This document shows positions 36,501 to 47,500 of a stretch of 64,000 nt of DNA, in pieces. Where the stretch lies: contig QLIY01000125.1 of the NCBI GenBank assembly GCA_003260075.1, positions 66,203 to 130,202 of the forward strand, in the 5' to 3' direction. Numbering within the stretch: the stretch's first letter is position 1; the number at the start of each line of letters is the position of its first letter. The stretch is from Phallusia mammillata (lineage: Eukaryota; Chordata; Ascidiacea; Phlebobranchia; Ascidiidae). Under the pieces are notes generated by a model. The model made no database searches, was not told the origin of the DNA, and saw only the letters and a list, made by a program, of their open reading frames with translations. Position numbers and translations under genes: made by a program.

Positions 36501-38501
36501 TATACCTTCGATACCGAGTACCGAGTACGATTACCGAGTACTTAAGTGTAGTGTTGTGCTTAGTTGTGTATCACTGTCTAATTTATCTGCCATGGTCGGG
36601 GTCATAGATGTAGACTGTAGAGTTTTAAAAAATACCATTTCTTCGTGTGGTTTGGACGTTTGCTGTCCGTCTGATAACGTCTGATGTAAAGAAAGGACGA
36701 TTTGCGGAATCAGCAACCTTAACGACGATTTAGTTCTCAAATAATGTGTTACGGCGGGCGATTCATGTTTTCAATATAGCCGACCATGTATTGTATACGC
36801 CTAAACTGAGGTCTATTTGGATCAAGTTTAGGCCGTTGCAGTGCTTTGCAAACGGACATTACACTCGGCTTTTATATTTATTTTTTTGCAAACGTTAGTC
36901 TATATGTCATGTTTGTGTTGCATTAAAATGTCCGCTTTTGCGAAACACCGACGTCTGTTCGATCAATGGCATGAGTTCAAGCGCATTTGTTTAGTTGGAA
37001 ACACGTTTTAAAACCGACGTAACTTGACCAAAGATGCGATTTTGGCGTTATACAAAGGTCAAGGGCGGGGGTGCCACTCTACGCCAGTGGTCGGGGTACA
37101 GGCGTGCACACACACATGCCGAAAAATGTAACCACCACGTGATAGAGAAAAAAATATACGTAACCTGGCGGAACTTTTTTCCAGTTTTGTGCTGTCCGAA
37201 GCAAATGTTGGCCAAAAGTTGCCCGTATTCTTACGGTGTAAATCGGCCAGAAGCAAATATTGGCAAGAAGTTGCCTGTATTCTTATGGTGTAAATTGACC
37301 TTTGTTTCGCACGTTGGTATCGAAAACTGAGACAAAATATTTCGATACCGAGTAGCCTACGAGTATCGATACCACTGAAATCGTTCGATACCATCGATAC
37401 CGAGTCCCGGGTACTCGCCCCGTCACTAGAATTAATGCTAAAACTTACTTTTGTTGGTATTGCATTGAACCGCCGTCGCATTCTGAGAAAGATTCACTAT
37501 TCGCCCTCTTGTGGTAAAATCTTCAGAAACCATAAAAATTAAACATTTGTTTTAAGTCAAGTATTTTTTTGAATTTGTGCTGATACCGCTGTACTTTTTG
37601 CTTTACAGAAGAAACCTTACATCGTATTGAATTCACCGAGTTGTAAAGCAGTTGGGCCATTATAATCCAGTAAACAATTAAAGCGCCGCCCATAACTACG
37701 AATGATCCAATTATGGCCAACCAACCAGCCCAACGTCCCACCAACTTTTCACATAAGTCCAACATTTCTGGCATTTCCTTTGTAATTGGATCGGCTAAAA
37801 CACAAGATAAAATGAGAGCTCGAGTTTATACCAATATATAGCTATCTGTGCTGGCCCATAATACTTGAAATAACTTACCAAGTTTTTTGCTAACTTTAAG
37901 AAGGATATACGCCGTGTAGAAGGCGACAGTGCACATTAGAATTTGCACCAATATTCCTTGCGCTAAACCAGCTTGACCGAAAGCCCATGGCATTGACAAC
38001 AGGGTACTTCCCATCAACATGTTCCATAAGGAGAATCTATCAAGTTAATGCAATTTTTAAAACACGTGCAAACATGCATAATTCCATACTGGGGAGCTTA
38101 CATTGTTACGATACTTGATTGTTTTTTGTCATCTTCTGTATTACGAGTCTCATCTTTGATGGTGTCTGCAACGTTGTCGTCGCAATCAACGCCGCACCTA
38201 AACGATAAAATTGTAAACAATGTAAGTACTTGCACAAGAAACTTAAAAACACCAAAACTACTTTTTCTAAATATTAAAAAAAAACGTAGAAGCGAAACTT
38301 TTTTTTTTAAGTACAGATATCAGTTGGTACTTAAATTAACGTTGGTCCGGAGTGTCGTTTAAACCCGCGTTACGCTGTAAGACAATTCTTTAGTGTATAC
38401 ATCTTTAACTTGTCACAGACTTACGCAGCGTTCTTCTTTAGAGACAAGTAATTTTCTTTCTGTGATGCAATTAAACATGATGTTTCATCACAGTTATCCA
38501 T
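33543..38501 (-). CDS. SLC38A9: SLC38A9-like lysosomal amino-acid transporter and sensor
   Basis: Exons on the reverse strand: 38501-38425, 38197-38102, 38036-37879, 37794-37616, 37482-37449, 36066-35821, 35212-35106, 34440-34336, 34284-34136, 34065-33976, 33714-33543; 470 residues. Matches run the whole length: VTIFSLWNMLMGSTLLSMPW (helix 1), GGALIVYWIIMAQLLYN, VPLLFIPIFLPIL, LLGMAYFIHNSI, NNVRDL..., RLFTVYPMVAYILRV, FFPNIGDIIRYAG. SLC38A9 exports essential amino acids from lysosomes and signals arginine to Rag-mTORC1. The cytosolic N-terminus (about 55 residues) is shorter than the human one (561 residues in total) and acidic. A 34-nt microexon encodes an N-glycosylation site in the lumenal loop. 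Splice closure of all 11 exons supports the model. Confidence 0.93.
34728..35068. mobile_element. hAT-type element, CAGTGGTTC family
   Basis: Inverted ends CAGTGGTTCCCAAAC and GTTTGGGAACCACTG; flanks atttatag and gattatag match at 6 of 8. The interior is duplicated (34841-34931 and 34942-35031) around C10 at 34932-34941, so the true element is about 100 bp shorter. In an intron of SLC38A9-like. Confidence 0.85.
35360..35683. repeat. Tandem copy pair split by C10 (35517-35526)
   Basis: A 157-bp segment (ATTTAGGTACATGAAAGC...) is present twice with scattered substitutions. In an intron of SLC38A9-like. Confidence 0.85.
36438..37428. mobile_element. hAT-type element, TAGTGATG family, 1 kb
   Basis: Ends TAGTGATGGGACGATACC and the inverted CGCCCCGTCACTA; perfect 8-bp duplication gaattaat (36430-36437 and 37429-37436). 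Subterminal GATACCGAGTAC arrays as in 2686-3073. An internal segment (GAAGCAAATRTTGGC...) is repeated near 37198 and 37249. It ends 20 bp from the SLC38A9-like microexon. Confidence 0.93.
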
Positions 38502-39379
38502 TGGAACAATAAACTGTAAAAGTATTTTTGAATGACTTTTCTTTTATCTTCAGTTTCAAACGAAACCTGTAAGTTTAAGTCAAAAACACGTTAGTTTTGA
38601 CTGTAAAACTGCAAAATATATAGCTTAATGTTAAGATTTAAGTTAAAGCATTATTGTTTCCAGCGATGCTCATCAGCTTACTAACTATAGCTGACTAACA
38701 AGCACCATGCAACTACAACAACCGCTGTAAGCTGCTTTACAGTAACCTTCGAACCCAACAACCATTTGATAACAACAACGCCAGGACTATTGAACTGCAG
38801 GAAACAAACACCTTGATCATGTCAAGATCCTAATCTAGGCCAACTCCTAATGCACAGAACTGGGTTAATTTTGTGTAAACAGGCCTGGCGCAGAGGAAAA
38901 CTACCTCTGCGATAAGGAGATCAGTTTCATTGCAAAGCTTGCCCCAGGAAACGATTCTGGCACACCTTCGATTCTTAATAGGACTAATCATTTATGGGGC
39001 TTAAATTAAATTGCATCACGTGGAGCGAGGATGACTTACTCTGAAACCAGTTTATAGTTTTCTTAACACAAACTTTTGTGAGGAATAGCCTGGCCAAAGT
39101 TATACGTACGCGAATAGTCTATAAAAATATTAATAGTATAATATCCATCATGCGTTCTTTGATGTCAAAATTGGCCTGAAATAATATATCCTTACAGTTT
39201 TGTACAACGCAGTTTAGTGACTGTCCTCGCCTGTTGCCCATTGACACTTTAACAAAATTAACACGTATGTCTGAAGCTTTTAGGGGTTTATAGTACGTCT
39301 TGCTCGTGACGTAATTTGCAAAGACAAATGTCGAGGTCTTATAGGTGCAAATTGAACTGAGCAAAGTCGAAACAGTTTA

Positions 39380-39380
<1 letters not shown>

Positions 39381-39412
<32 letters not shown>

Positions 39413-39413
39413 G
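39381..39413. repeat. (TTG)n microsatellite, 11 units
   Basis: Uninterrupted TTG trinucleotide repeat in non-coding DNA. Confidence 0.95.
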
Positions 39414-39663
39414 CAATGTGAAATTTAGAACTGTGTATCGTGAGGGCAAACTAATCCAGTTTGTGCATTTATTTTCCTCGCCCCAGAATTGCACGTTTTG
39501 GCGGTATAGAGACTCGCTTATAGAACCTACGGTGCAGACAAAACCTACGTGCTGTAACACCTTAACCCTAATTCATCTCATGAAAAACGGTAATTGACAC
39601 TCATTAAACCCTTAGACAACAACACATTGTAGTTTCACCAAAAAGATACTTCTATTGCATGCG

Positions 39664-39853
39664 CCATACAGCGTTTGTATGGTAATTAGCTAATCGCTTA
39701 AATCACACAAGACTTCTGTAGCGTCGCACCTTTAGTGCAGAGCCTGGATAAGCCCCCCCCCCCCATACAGCGTTTGTATGGTAATTAGCTAATCGCTTAA
39801 ATCACACAAGGCTTCTGTAGCGTCGCACCTTTAGTGCAGAACCTGGATAAACT
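39664..39853. repeat. Tandem copy pair split by a C12 run
   Basis: CCATACAGCGTTTGTATGG... is present on both sides of 39753-39764. The unit naturally starts with CC, so two C are native and ten are filler. Confidence 0.85.
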
Positions 39854-39873
39854 GCCAGTGCGAGCAACAGAAN

Positions 39874-40869
39874 TGTTTAAAAAATCCTGAGACTCGAGCC
39901 AAGTCAATTCTTTGAAAAAAGATGACTGGAGTCTCTCCATTGCTGCTTGCGGTCACCCAAACCGATAATCGTTTAGAATTATGTGTTTACAAAACATTTT
40001 GCAGAATTAATAAGTACGGATTAATTACAAAATATTCAAGCGATTCCCAATATTCAATCGACATTAAAAAGTAGTTAATACAAAAGAATCTTGTGCCAAA
40101 GTGTTTTCATTTTTTGTACCGAAGGCGAAAAGATAATTTTTGAAAGTTTTGATGTAATTTTCAATGATTTACAATAGCCCCACCTGAAGTTGGACAAAAA
40201 ATCCACAATAAAAACTATTGGTTAAACGACCGGTATAGGAAATTTGGCCCCCCCCCCATTTCTTAGGCCGGGGGCCAGCCCAAGCTCAGTGTTAGTAGCT
40301 CTACCCCCGTACATAACAGCTTGGCGCCACTAGAGGCAAGAAATCTTACAACTTCGTTATGCACATGAATAGTTCTGTAATAATTGGGCAAAAATATCTT
40401 AACACTACACAGTAAAGTGCTACTGTGGTTTAATTGAAGTCAACGGAACAGGATATCTGTTTAAAAAATCCTGAGACTCGAGCCAAGTCAATTCTTTGAA
40501 AAAAGATGACTGGAGTCTCTCCATTGCTGCTTGCGGTCACCCAAACCGATAATCGTTTAGAATTATGTGTTTACAAAACATTTTGCAGAATTAATAAGTA
40601 CGGATTAATTACAAAATATTCAAGCGATTCCCAATATTCAATCGACATTAAAAAGTAGTTAATACAAAAGAATCTTGTGCCAAAGTGTTTTCATTTTTTG
40701 TACCGAAGGCGAAAAGATAATTTTTGAAAGTTTTGATGTAATTTTCAATGATTTACAATAGCCCCACCTGAAGTTGGACCAAAAATCCACAATAAAAACT
40801 ATTGGTTTGAACGCGAAATATCAAGGTACTGCAATTGTCAAACAAAAAAACGACCGGTATAGGAAATTT
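39874..40869. repeat. 0.4-kb direct repeat bounded by an N and a C10 run
   Basis: Copies 39874-40247 and 40458-40869. Copy one starts right after the N at 39873 and ends at C10 (40248-40257). It lacks about 45 bp present in copy two (around 40806-40850), an indel as expected between haplotypes. Confidence 0.85.
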
Positions 40870-41335
40870 GACCTACCAACTTAAAAGTATTGGGTACTTC
40901 TAATTCGATGCTGTCAATTGGTGTAATTTTATTAGACTTGACCATGGTATTAATATCGTAACTTATAAAAAAACTAAATTTGTTTCCATTTTTGTGTTCA
41001 ATGAGGCATTTTCAAAAAGATATGGAAGAAATTTAAAAACACGACTTTAGACGTCCAGAAAGTCGGTCAAAGAACAGGTTAGAAAATTGTTTGGCACCAG
41101 TTAACCACTTTAATGGCGAAATAGGTGAAAATTAAATTTCCAAACAAATTTTGTTTTTGTACGAAACAGTAACAATAAAACACTTTTTGTTTTTGACTAT
41201 GTGATTCAGTGGAAGCGATCATGTTCTGTTTCAACCTTTTCGGGCGCATTTTGAAAAACTCGCAAACGTCATACTTGATATTTTCAGTATAATTTAAGCT
41301 TACGTTAGAGCTTTTTGCAAAATCAAGTGATAGCT

Positions 41336-42217
41336 CTACAAACTGTATTTTATTTCCCACAATTCTAAATAGACAACACGGTCGTATTCAAAAAATTGAC
41401 GAAAGTCCGAACATGGAATTTGTTTGATCTCGAAACGTTCGTCACATTTACCCAGCTCTGACAGACAATCTTGAAAATGAGAGTATTCCTTACATGTGAC
41501 ATCAAACTCCTGCATTGTGAAATTAAGGCGTTTTTCAAGGGAAATATAAATAGTTACAGCGTTGCGAAGTGTCATAGAAGTTGCAATAAAGTATAGCGTC
41601 CGAAACAAGGCATCAGTTAATGCATTGTCATAAACACAATCGCATACCAAAATGGTGACTGGATATTGATTTGAAAGGTTGGCTTGTAAAAATTTGCTTA
41701 CTGATGATTCAGTCATCCGAAACCAATCCAACTTGGTTACTTTGACAGTGCATTTACAAAAACGGCTATTCTCCTCAATATTACTTTGACAAATGTCTAG
41801 AGCAGTTTTTTGTGAGTCTGTACAGACTACTTGGTGTGCATATTGTGCTGCTACAATTCCAGTAAGTCCAATGCCTGATCCTAGTTCCAGTACATTTTTG
41901 TTTTGAAACATTTCACAATTGTGGTGAATGAAATCGCACATTAGAAGGGCACCTCTCCACAGTTGGCAACCAACATTGTTCAAGGTTGTAGCCATGTTGT
42001 GATAAACACCGATCACATCGTACTCATTTATATCTTGGTTGTTGCAAACATAATCACCATCTTCATCGACAGTGTTGCAGCTTGTACAAGATTGGACTAA
42101 ATTTTCTTCAATTGGGGGACAAAAAAACTTAATTCTTGTATATTGTTTAACTTTGGAGTCACCCTCGACAATTTTGTTAAGATGAACATCAGAAAGAACA
42201 ACATCAGTTTCCTCCAT
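41336..42217 (-). CDS. METTL22: METTL22, lysine methyltransferase family 16
   Basis: Intronless frame of 293 residues. VGCQLWRGALLMCDFI precedes SAM-binding motif I (NVLELGSGIGLTGIVAA, about residues 108-124); VCTDS is the acidic post-I motif; LVCDCVYDNALTDALF is the D-x-x-Y-like motif of this family; SLEKRLNFTMQEFDVTC is the METTL22-specific C-terminal signature. Human METTL22 (404 residues) methylates Kin17 at a lysine and is nuclear; the N-terminal region is shorter here. The start ATG at 42217 sits 10 bases after a CAG that could be a splice or trans-splice acceptor. It is 267 bp downstream of COPZ on the same strand. Confidence 0.92.
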   Translation of the reverse strand: MEETDVVLSDVHLNKIVEGDSKVKQYTRIKFFCPPIEENLVQSCTSCNTVDEDGDYVCNNQDINEYDVIGVYHNMATTLNNVGCQLWRGALLMCDFIHHNCEMFQNKNVLELGSGIGLTGIVAAQYAHQVVCTDSQKTALDICQSNIEENSRFCKCTVKVTKLDWFRMTESSVSKFLQANLSNQYPVTILVCDCVYDNALTDALFRTLYFIATSMTLRNAVTIYISLEKRLNFTMQEFDVTCKEYSHFQDCLSELGKCDERFEIKQIPCSDFRQFFEYDRVVYLELWEIKYSL

Positions 42218-42484
42218 TTTAAGTCAACTGGTTTAGAAACTGCAAGTCATGTTTTCCAATCACCTAATTTTAAAGCCTTATTATATTTTGGACTACATGG
42301 TAATAACCATTCTGTCTAGAAAATGGTGGCCAGTTTTGACAAGTAAATTGCACATTTTACAACATTACAAGCACTTTAAGTTTGAGTAATGACATACCTC
42401 ACAAAAAATTGCAAGTAAATAAAATAGGATTTGTCTGTTTTGGAATACCAAAAGAACTATTTTAAACCGAAAGCTGGATCACAA
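42218..42484 (-). other. Short COPZ-METTL22 intercistronic gap
   Basis: 267 bp between two intronless same-strand genes, with no visible AATAAA on the sense strand in most of the gap and a CAG acceptor 10 bases before the METTL22 ATG. Compatible with a two-gene operon or with two very close independent genes. Confidence 0.45.
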
Positions 42485-43015
42485 TCACTTTAACAAAGAC
42501 CATTTTATCTGCTCCCTTGCTGACTGAAAGACTTGTGAAATTGTTTGTTCAGTCAAAGGAATGTCATCGCCTCTAGTCACGATTTGATCCAAAACATGGC
42601 AGCCATCAACTTGCATAATGACCCCACCATCAACAATTTCATCAATAATCAAAAACACACTGTCAATGTTGCGCAGCAAAATCCTCTTTTCCACATTTTT
42701 TCGTAGCAAAATGCTGACAGAATCATAAAGACAACTCAGTACAGACATTAACATCAGCTCATTCTCCTGGGTGCTTCCAACAACATAGAAAAATAAATCT
42801 ACATTTCCCTTGTACACAACCGTAAGTCCATCCAGCAAAGCAATTTCGGAATCAGATTTGTGTGTTTTGTTGAATACATTTTTCTCAAATGCTCGTTGTT
42901 CTCGCACACTTCCATACGTGTCATCATAGTATTTTGACACAAGACGTTCACCATCATTGTCCAGTATGATGATGGCCTTGATTGTATAAAGCGATGGTTC
43001 AAGTAATCCCTCCAT
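42485..43015 (-). CDS. COPZ1: Coatomer subunit zeta
   Basis: Intronless frame of 176 residues from the ATG at 43015; an upstream in-frame TTG is not a likely start. [90 protein letters not shown] and the C-terminal EQIKWSLLK match COPZ1/COPZ2 along the whole length (177 residues in human COPZ1). Zeta is the longin-fold small subunit pairing with gamma-COP in the COPI coat for Golgi-ER retrieval. An AG lies 27 bases before the ATG. The COPZ1/COPZ2 split is vertebrate, so this is the single ancestral type. Confidence 0.96.
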   Translation of the reverse strand: MEGLLEPSLYTIKAIIILDNDGERLVSKYYDDTYGSVREQRAFEKNVFNKTHKSDSEIALLDGLTVVYKGNVDLFFYVVGSTQENELMLMSVLSCLYDSVSILLRKNVEKRILLRNIDSVFLIIDEIVDGGVIMQVDGCHVLDQIVTRGDDIPLTEQTISQVFQSAREQIKWSLLK

Positions 43016-44525
43016 TGTTTTGTGGCCAGTTTTCAAAACACCTAAATCACTTAGAGCAAATAGCTAAGCAAAACAAACACATGTTACGAAAAGCAAAACA
43101 AACACTGTTTATTTGGCATTTACAAATGACAATTCACAAAAGTTTCAACCAACTTGCACTTGGCAAAACATATCAACATTATTTTGCCAACAGATTGCTG
43201 CATAAACGGTTTTTACCTTCCGGAGCACTACAGTAAACTTATTATTGCTTAAAATTCTAATTGTACAGTTATCTACTTATTTTAGTAAATATAAAATGCA
43301 TTTATATATTTAATGCACCTTCATATTGTAAAATCTGATTTAAAAAAGCAAACAATACTAAGATTGTTAAATTTGTACTAGGACCGCTTTGGAAAATTCA
43401 TATCACAGCAACAGATATAAAATCGAAATACGTGTACCGCATTTTTTTATGAAACCGGGGAGTTGTTATTTTTTTAATTTATTTTGGTCCATTGCCATTG
43501 AACAAAGTACATACAGTATTTTTTTAAATATGTCAATGAGAACAGCTGCTAAAAATATGTAGAAACTTACACAAAGCATGTTTTCGACCTGCTACAGGTT
43601 ATCCGATATGCGTACCCATGCAAAGACTCCAAGACTCGAAATAACTTGTGCACAAACACAATAACTTCATAAATTATAGTAAAACTATAGACCGCGTAAG
43701 TTCATCGATTTTTGTTATCTGCTGCCCGTGAGCTAATTAATGTAACAAACAGGCAGTCACTATAGGCCAGAGGGAAAGAAAATGCAATCTCACGAGAGTC
43801 GTACAATGACAAGATCGCCAGACAGCTTGTTGCATAACACGTCAGTGGTGTTACATTTCGAGTGAAGATGTCGTTTTTTCTCTAAAGCACCTGAGTTCTG
43901 AGACTATATAGCTGATTATGTGAAGTTATCAAGAAGGTATTTAAAACATCCGAAAGCAGAATTGGCTATTATAGGCAGACAGAAAATAAAACCACAAACT
44001 TCTACAAAAAAGTGCGTTTGGTACGGTTTGGAACCTACAACCGATCTCACATAAAAGCATTCATGTTATTGTTTCTTAATATTAAACCAAAGTAATTTTT
44101 GAGAAACGAACGTACACAGAATTTCTATGGCATGATAATCTTTCGCCATCTAATTGCTTACGTTCCGGTTGCAACGCACCGCGTTATTAAATAGGATTAT
44201 TTCGTTAGAGGTTGAAAATATCTTCCTTGCATAACCGCCAGCACAGAAGAAGGAACATTGACCTTTCGTTCCATCGTTTCCCATGCACACTCAAAGGCTC
44301 ACCTGTTTGCAAAGAATTGACGAGGAACAGTGTTTGTACATTTAGGAAACAAATAAATATCTCGCGGTTGTGTAGATAAGAGAAGAAGGCAAGCTAAATG
44401 CTCACAGACTATAAAAACACACCACAAGGAAGTCTGGCAATACCTGTGTTTAAACTATACTAAACAATATGTTGAATTGACAGAAAAGCTTCTGGAAATA
44501 GTTTAAAAACCTGTAAAAGTAAGCT
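43016..44525. other. Divergent intergenic region, COPZ and receptor promoters
   Basis: 1.5 kb between divergently transcribed genes, so both promoters are expected here. It is AT-rich, with no repeat element and no open frame with similarity. No core promoter motif can be claimed. Confidence 0.6.
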
Positions 44526-47500
44526 ATGACGGAATGTTGGCTGCATACTCTCGTAGTTTTAGCAGTTACCTTGTTCAATCATCAAATCGAAGCAGGAAGG
44601 TATGTATTTTGTTTTTATTACTTGGGCTATACATTTAAACCAGAATAAACTTAGGTTTCGGTTCCAACAAAATTTGACCTAGAGTATTATTCTTTAGTCC
44701 ACATTGTCAAGAAGTCGCATAATGAAAAAAACGCATTTTTAAGATTAAGTTACAACTGTATTATTTTTCTTTCTTTTGGGTCCTTTGAATCAAGGTATGG
44801 TGGACAATTGCAAATCGTACAACGAACATTTTTGGTTCCTAGTTTTTGCTTTTTTATGCACAGAGCGGAGCTTGAATATATTTGCTTAGACTTCAATTCA
44901 TATAATCCCTTTAGGCCCATATTGTTTAAAATCAAAGTGATATTGTAAACTGTAAAGTTTTCATATACTATAGTATATACGCTATAGCGTCGAAAATCAT
45001 ACAAATAGTACAAGACAATGATTTTAAATGTTTTATTTTCCGTAACCATTTGTATTTCGTTCAAACACACACGCAGTAAATTTTAGAGATGCGACAATTT
45101 CACACTGAACTGCACATATCAGATCGGTCGATGGAAAGCCGGGACAGCAAATGCCGTAACAAATTTACAGGAGTTCTTGATTAACTTTTGTGATAATGAA
45201 CTCCCAAAGCGCGGACTGGAATTGGTTTCGAGGTCCTTCTGCGTTTCATATCGCGTCGCTAATTGTCTATCACGCTGGGCCAATTATTTGCTTGTTTTGT
45301 CACGTATCTTTTCCAAGGTTAAGTTAAATAATGATTTGATCGAACTTTGGTCTCAAGAGCTCTTTTGTTCAAATGTACCATCACTAACAAGTTTTTCAGG
45401 TAGAAATGGCAGTTTGATTTCGTAATTCATTGTGTTGCTACAATATATGTTTTTGAAAAATTTGCTTTATACGTTTGTTGCAGAGGTCCTCAGTCCAGTT
45501 ATTGGCGCAATCCTAAAACACAGATGAGATTTGGAGCTGTGGTGGAAACACTTTTAGATCCGGATCATTATCACAAGTACATTCGACCGGATATCAATTT
45601 GGGTGAGAATAAAATTTTTTCAACCAACGTTTTGAAAACTCTTACTTCGTACAAATATCCTCTTACTTCGTACAACTATACTTTCGTACAACTATCCTAC
45701 AACTATCCTCTTACTTCGTTGAACTATAAAAATTTACTTCGTACAACTATCCTGGAAAAAGTTTTTAGCGAGCGTTGCGCAATTTTCAAATTTTGCGATA
45801 AAACTTTTACACTTATGACGCTAACATTTCCCACGCAAATCCGCTGGAAAGACAGTTTGGATGTTTGGTCGTTGAGATGAGCTTGCAATAAATGTTGTTG
45901 CACGAAGGAATGCAAGGGCTACCGCGCACAAGTTTCAAGAAGCACTTTTGTTACGAATGGGCCCAAATATGGTGACCTGAAAATGTTTTATATTTCGCAA
46001 GACCTGCCACTTAAAAACTGTCATTCATTTATAATTGTCGAAATATTATCGAACGCCCAATCAGCACCGAGAAGAAAAAATACGATCAAATCTTGATGGT
46101 GACGTTTCATTCACGTGCGTGCAATGTCTTAAATAAATCATCACTTAAAAGATTTCATCTCCACCACGTTGCAGGAAGATCTGCAACGGTCAAAACAAAT
46201 CGCGTATAATATAAGCTGGATGTACCTTGTGTGGTATCTAAAGTCAAGCGATAACAGCAAGGACTCCTTGGCCATCTCGGTGTTGTTTCAATGATTATAT
46301 CGAACTTTTATCAACATACTGCGGGGAAAATTTTACTGAGTTTAATTAGGTGTCTAGTTGGGTATCAGAAAATTGATCGAACTTAGATCTACAGAACTGA
46401 CGAATGTTATTGTTTCATTTTGTACTTCAAGGCACGCGTGCGTAACATTTTAAAACGCGTGATCTTTTTCAGTGAATGTACCACATGATTCATCACCAAC
46501 AAAAATATTTATTGTGTTATTTCAGTTCAAAAATGTGATAAACATTTTAACATTGCAATATAAAACATGGAGCAGTTACAAGATGAGTTAGTCTTATAGG
46601 TCGAAACAGCGTGCACGGTCTGCATTTTAACACTTTTTCAACATAAAACATGTGGCGCTTTAAATCTCTTTGTTCAGAATATTCGGTTCTTTTGCAAAGT
46701 TTTGGTTCAGGGTCCACGCAAATATAAAAACCGCAACCTTACAGTTAACAAAATTGAATTTCCCCATGTTTAAATGCCGCTGACGTGTTAAAGCTAAAGG
46801 TAAATCGATTGCATGACTTTTGTCATTTAAAATTTACTATTCCGAAAAAACAATTAAAGGTCAATGGCAAAGTTGATTGGCCTTCCCGGCCGGTTGTCAG
46901 TCATTAAAACCCTTCACCCGCAAATCAAAAACATTTTCATTTACAAAATCAATTTTCGAGAGTTAATTATTTAAGCAGTGGCAAGAGAGATTGAATTTCT
47001 ACGCCCGAAAGTTCGATTTCTCTGTCTGTCGCTCCCACGCAGCCACTTGCAAGCCTTTAAATTCAACCGCTTCGGAACACCTTAAGTTTAATCTGACCAA
47101 ATTGCAAATTTTTTGGTCCAGTGTCAATCTGTTACGTCAATCGATTTCGTCATCGGATTTAGCGAATTTTGACAGCACAACTTCATTTTAGGATTGATGC
47201 AGTTCATGACCACATTCCTCAATTTTGACGCCGTGAAATTTCGTTCAAAACCTTTTTAAATCAAATTTCTAATGGCGAAAACAAATATGTAGGTTGGTGC
47301 GTTACATTACCGCCGCATATTAGATATATTTGTAACTATACTGCGGATTTCAACAAAATTATCATGTCGGATAAGCAAAGTCAATATTCGATGGAAATCG
47401 ATTAAAAAGGTATTGATTATAGACTATGCACGATATTCTTCCGATCGGTTTCTCTGAATATTTAAAAAAGTGCAGTGGTGTGTTTAATTCGTGTCACATA

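Larger units (their letters stand above)
38502..41335. other. Intergenic region, METTL22 to SLC38A9-like
   Basis: Same-strand spacer holding a TTG microsatellite, a C12 and a C10 join, and two 0.4-kb copies (39874-40247 and 40458-40869). No gene recognised. Confidence 0.65.

Noticed and set aside
42485..43036. COPZ start extended to 43036
   Set aside because: The extended start codon is TTG; the ATG at 43015 aligns with the family N-terminus.
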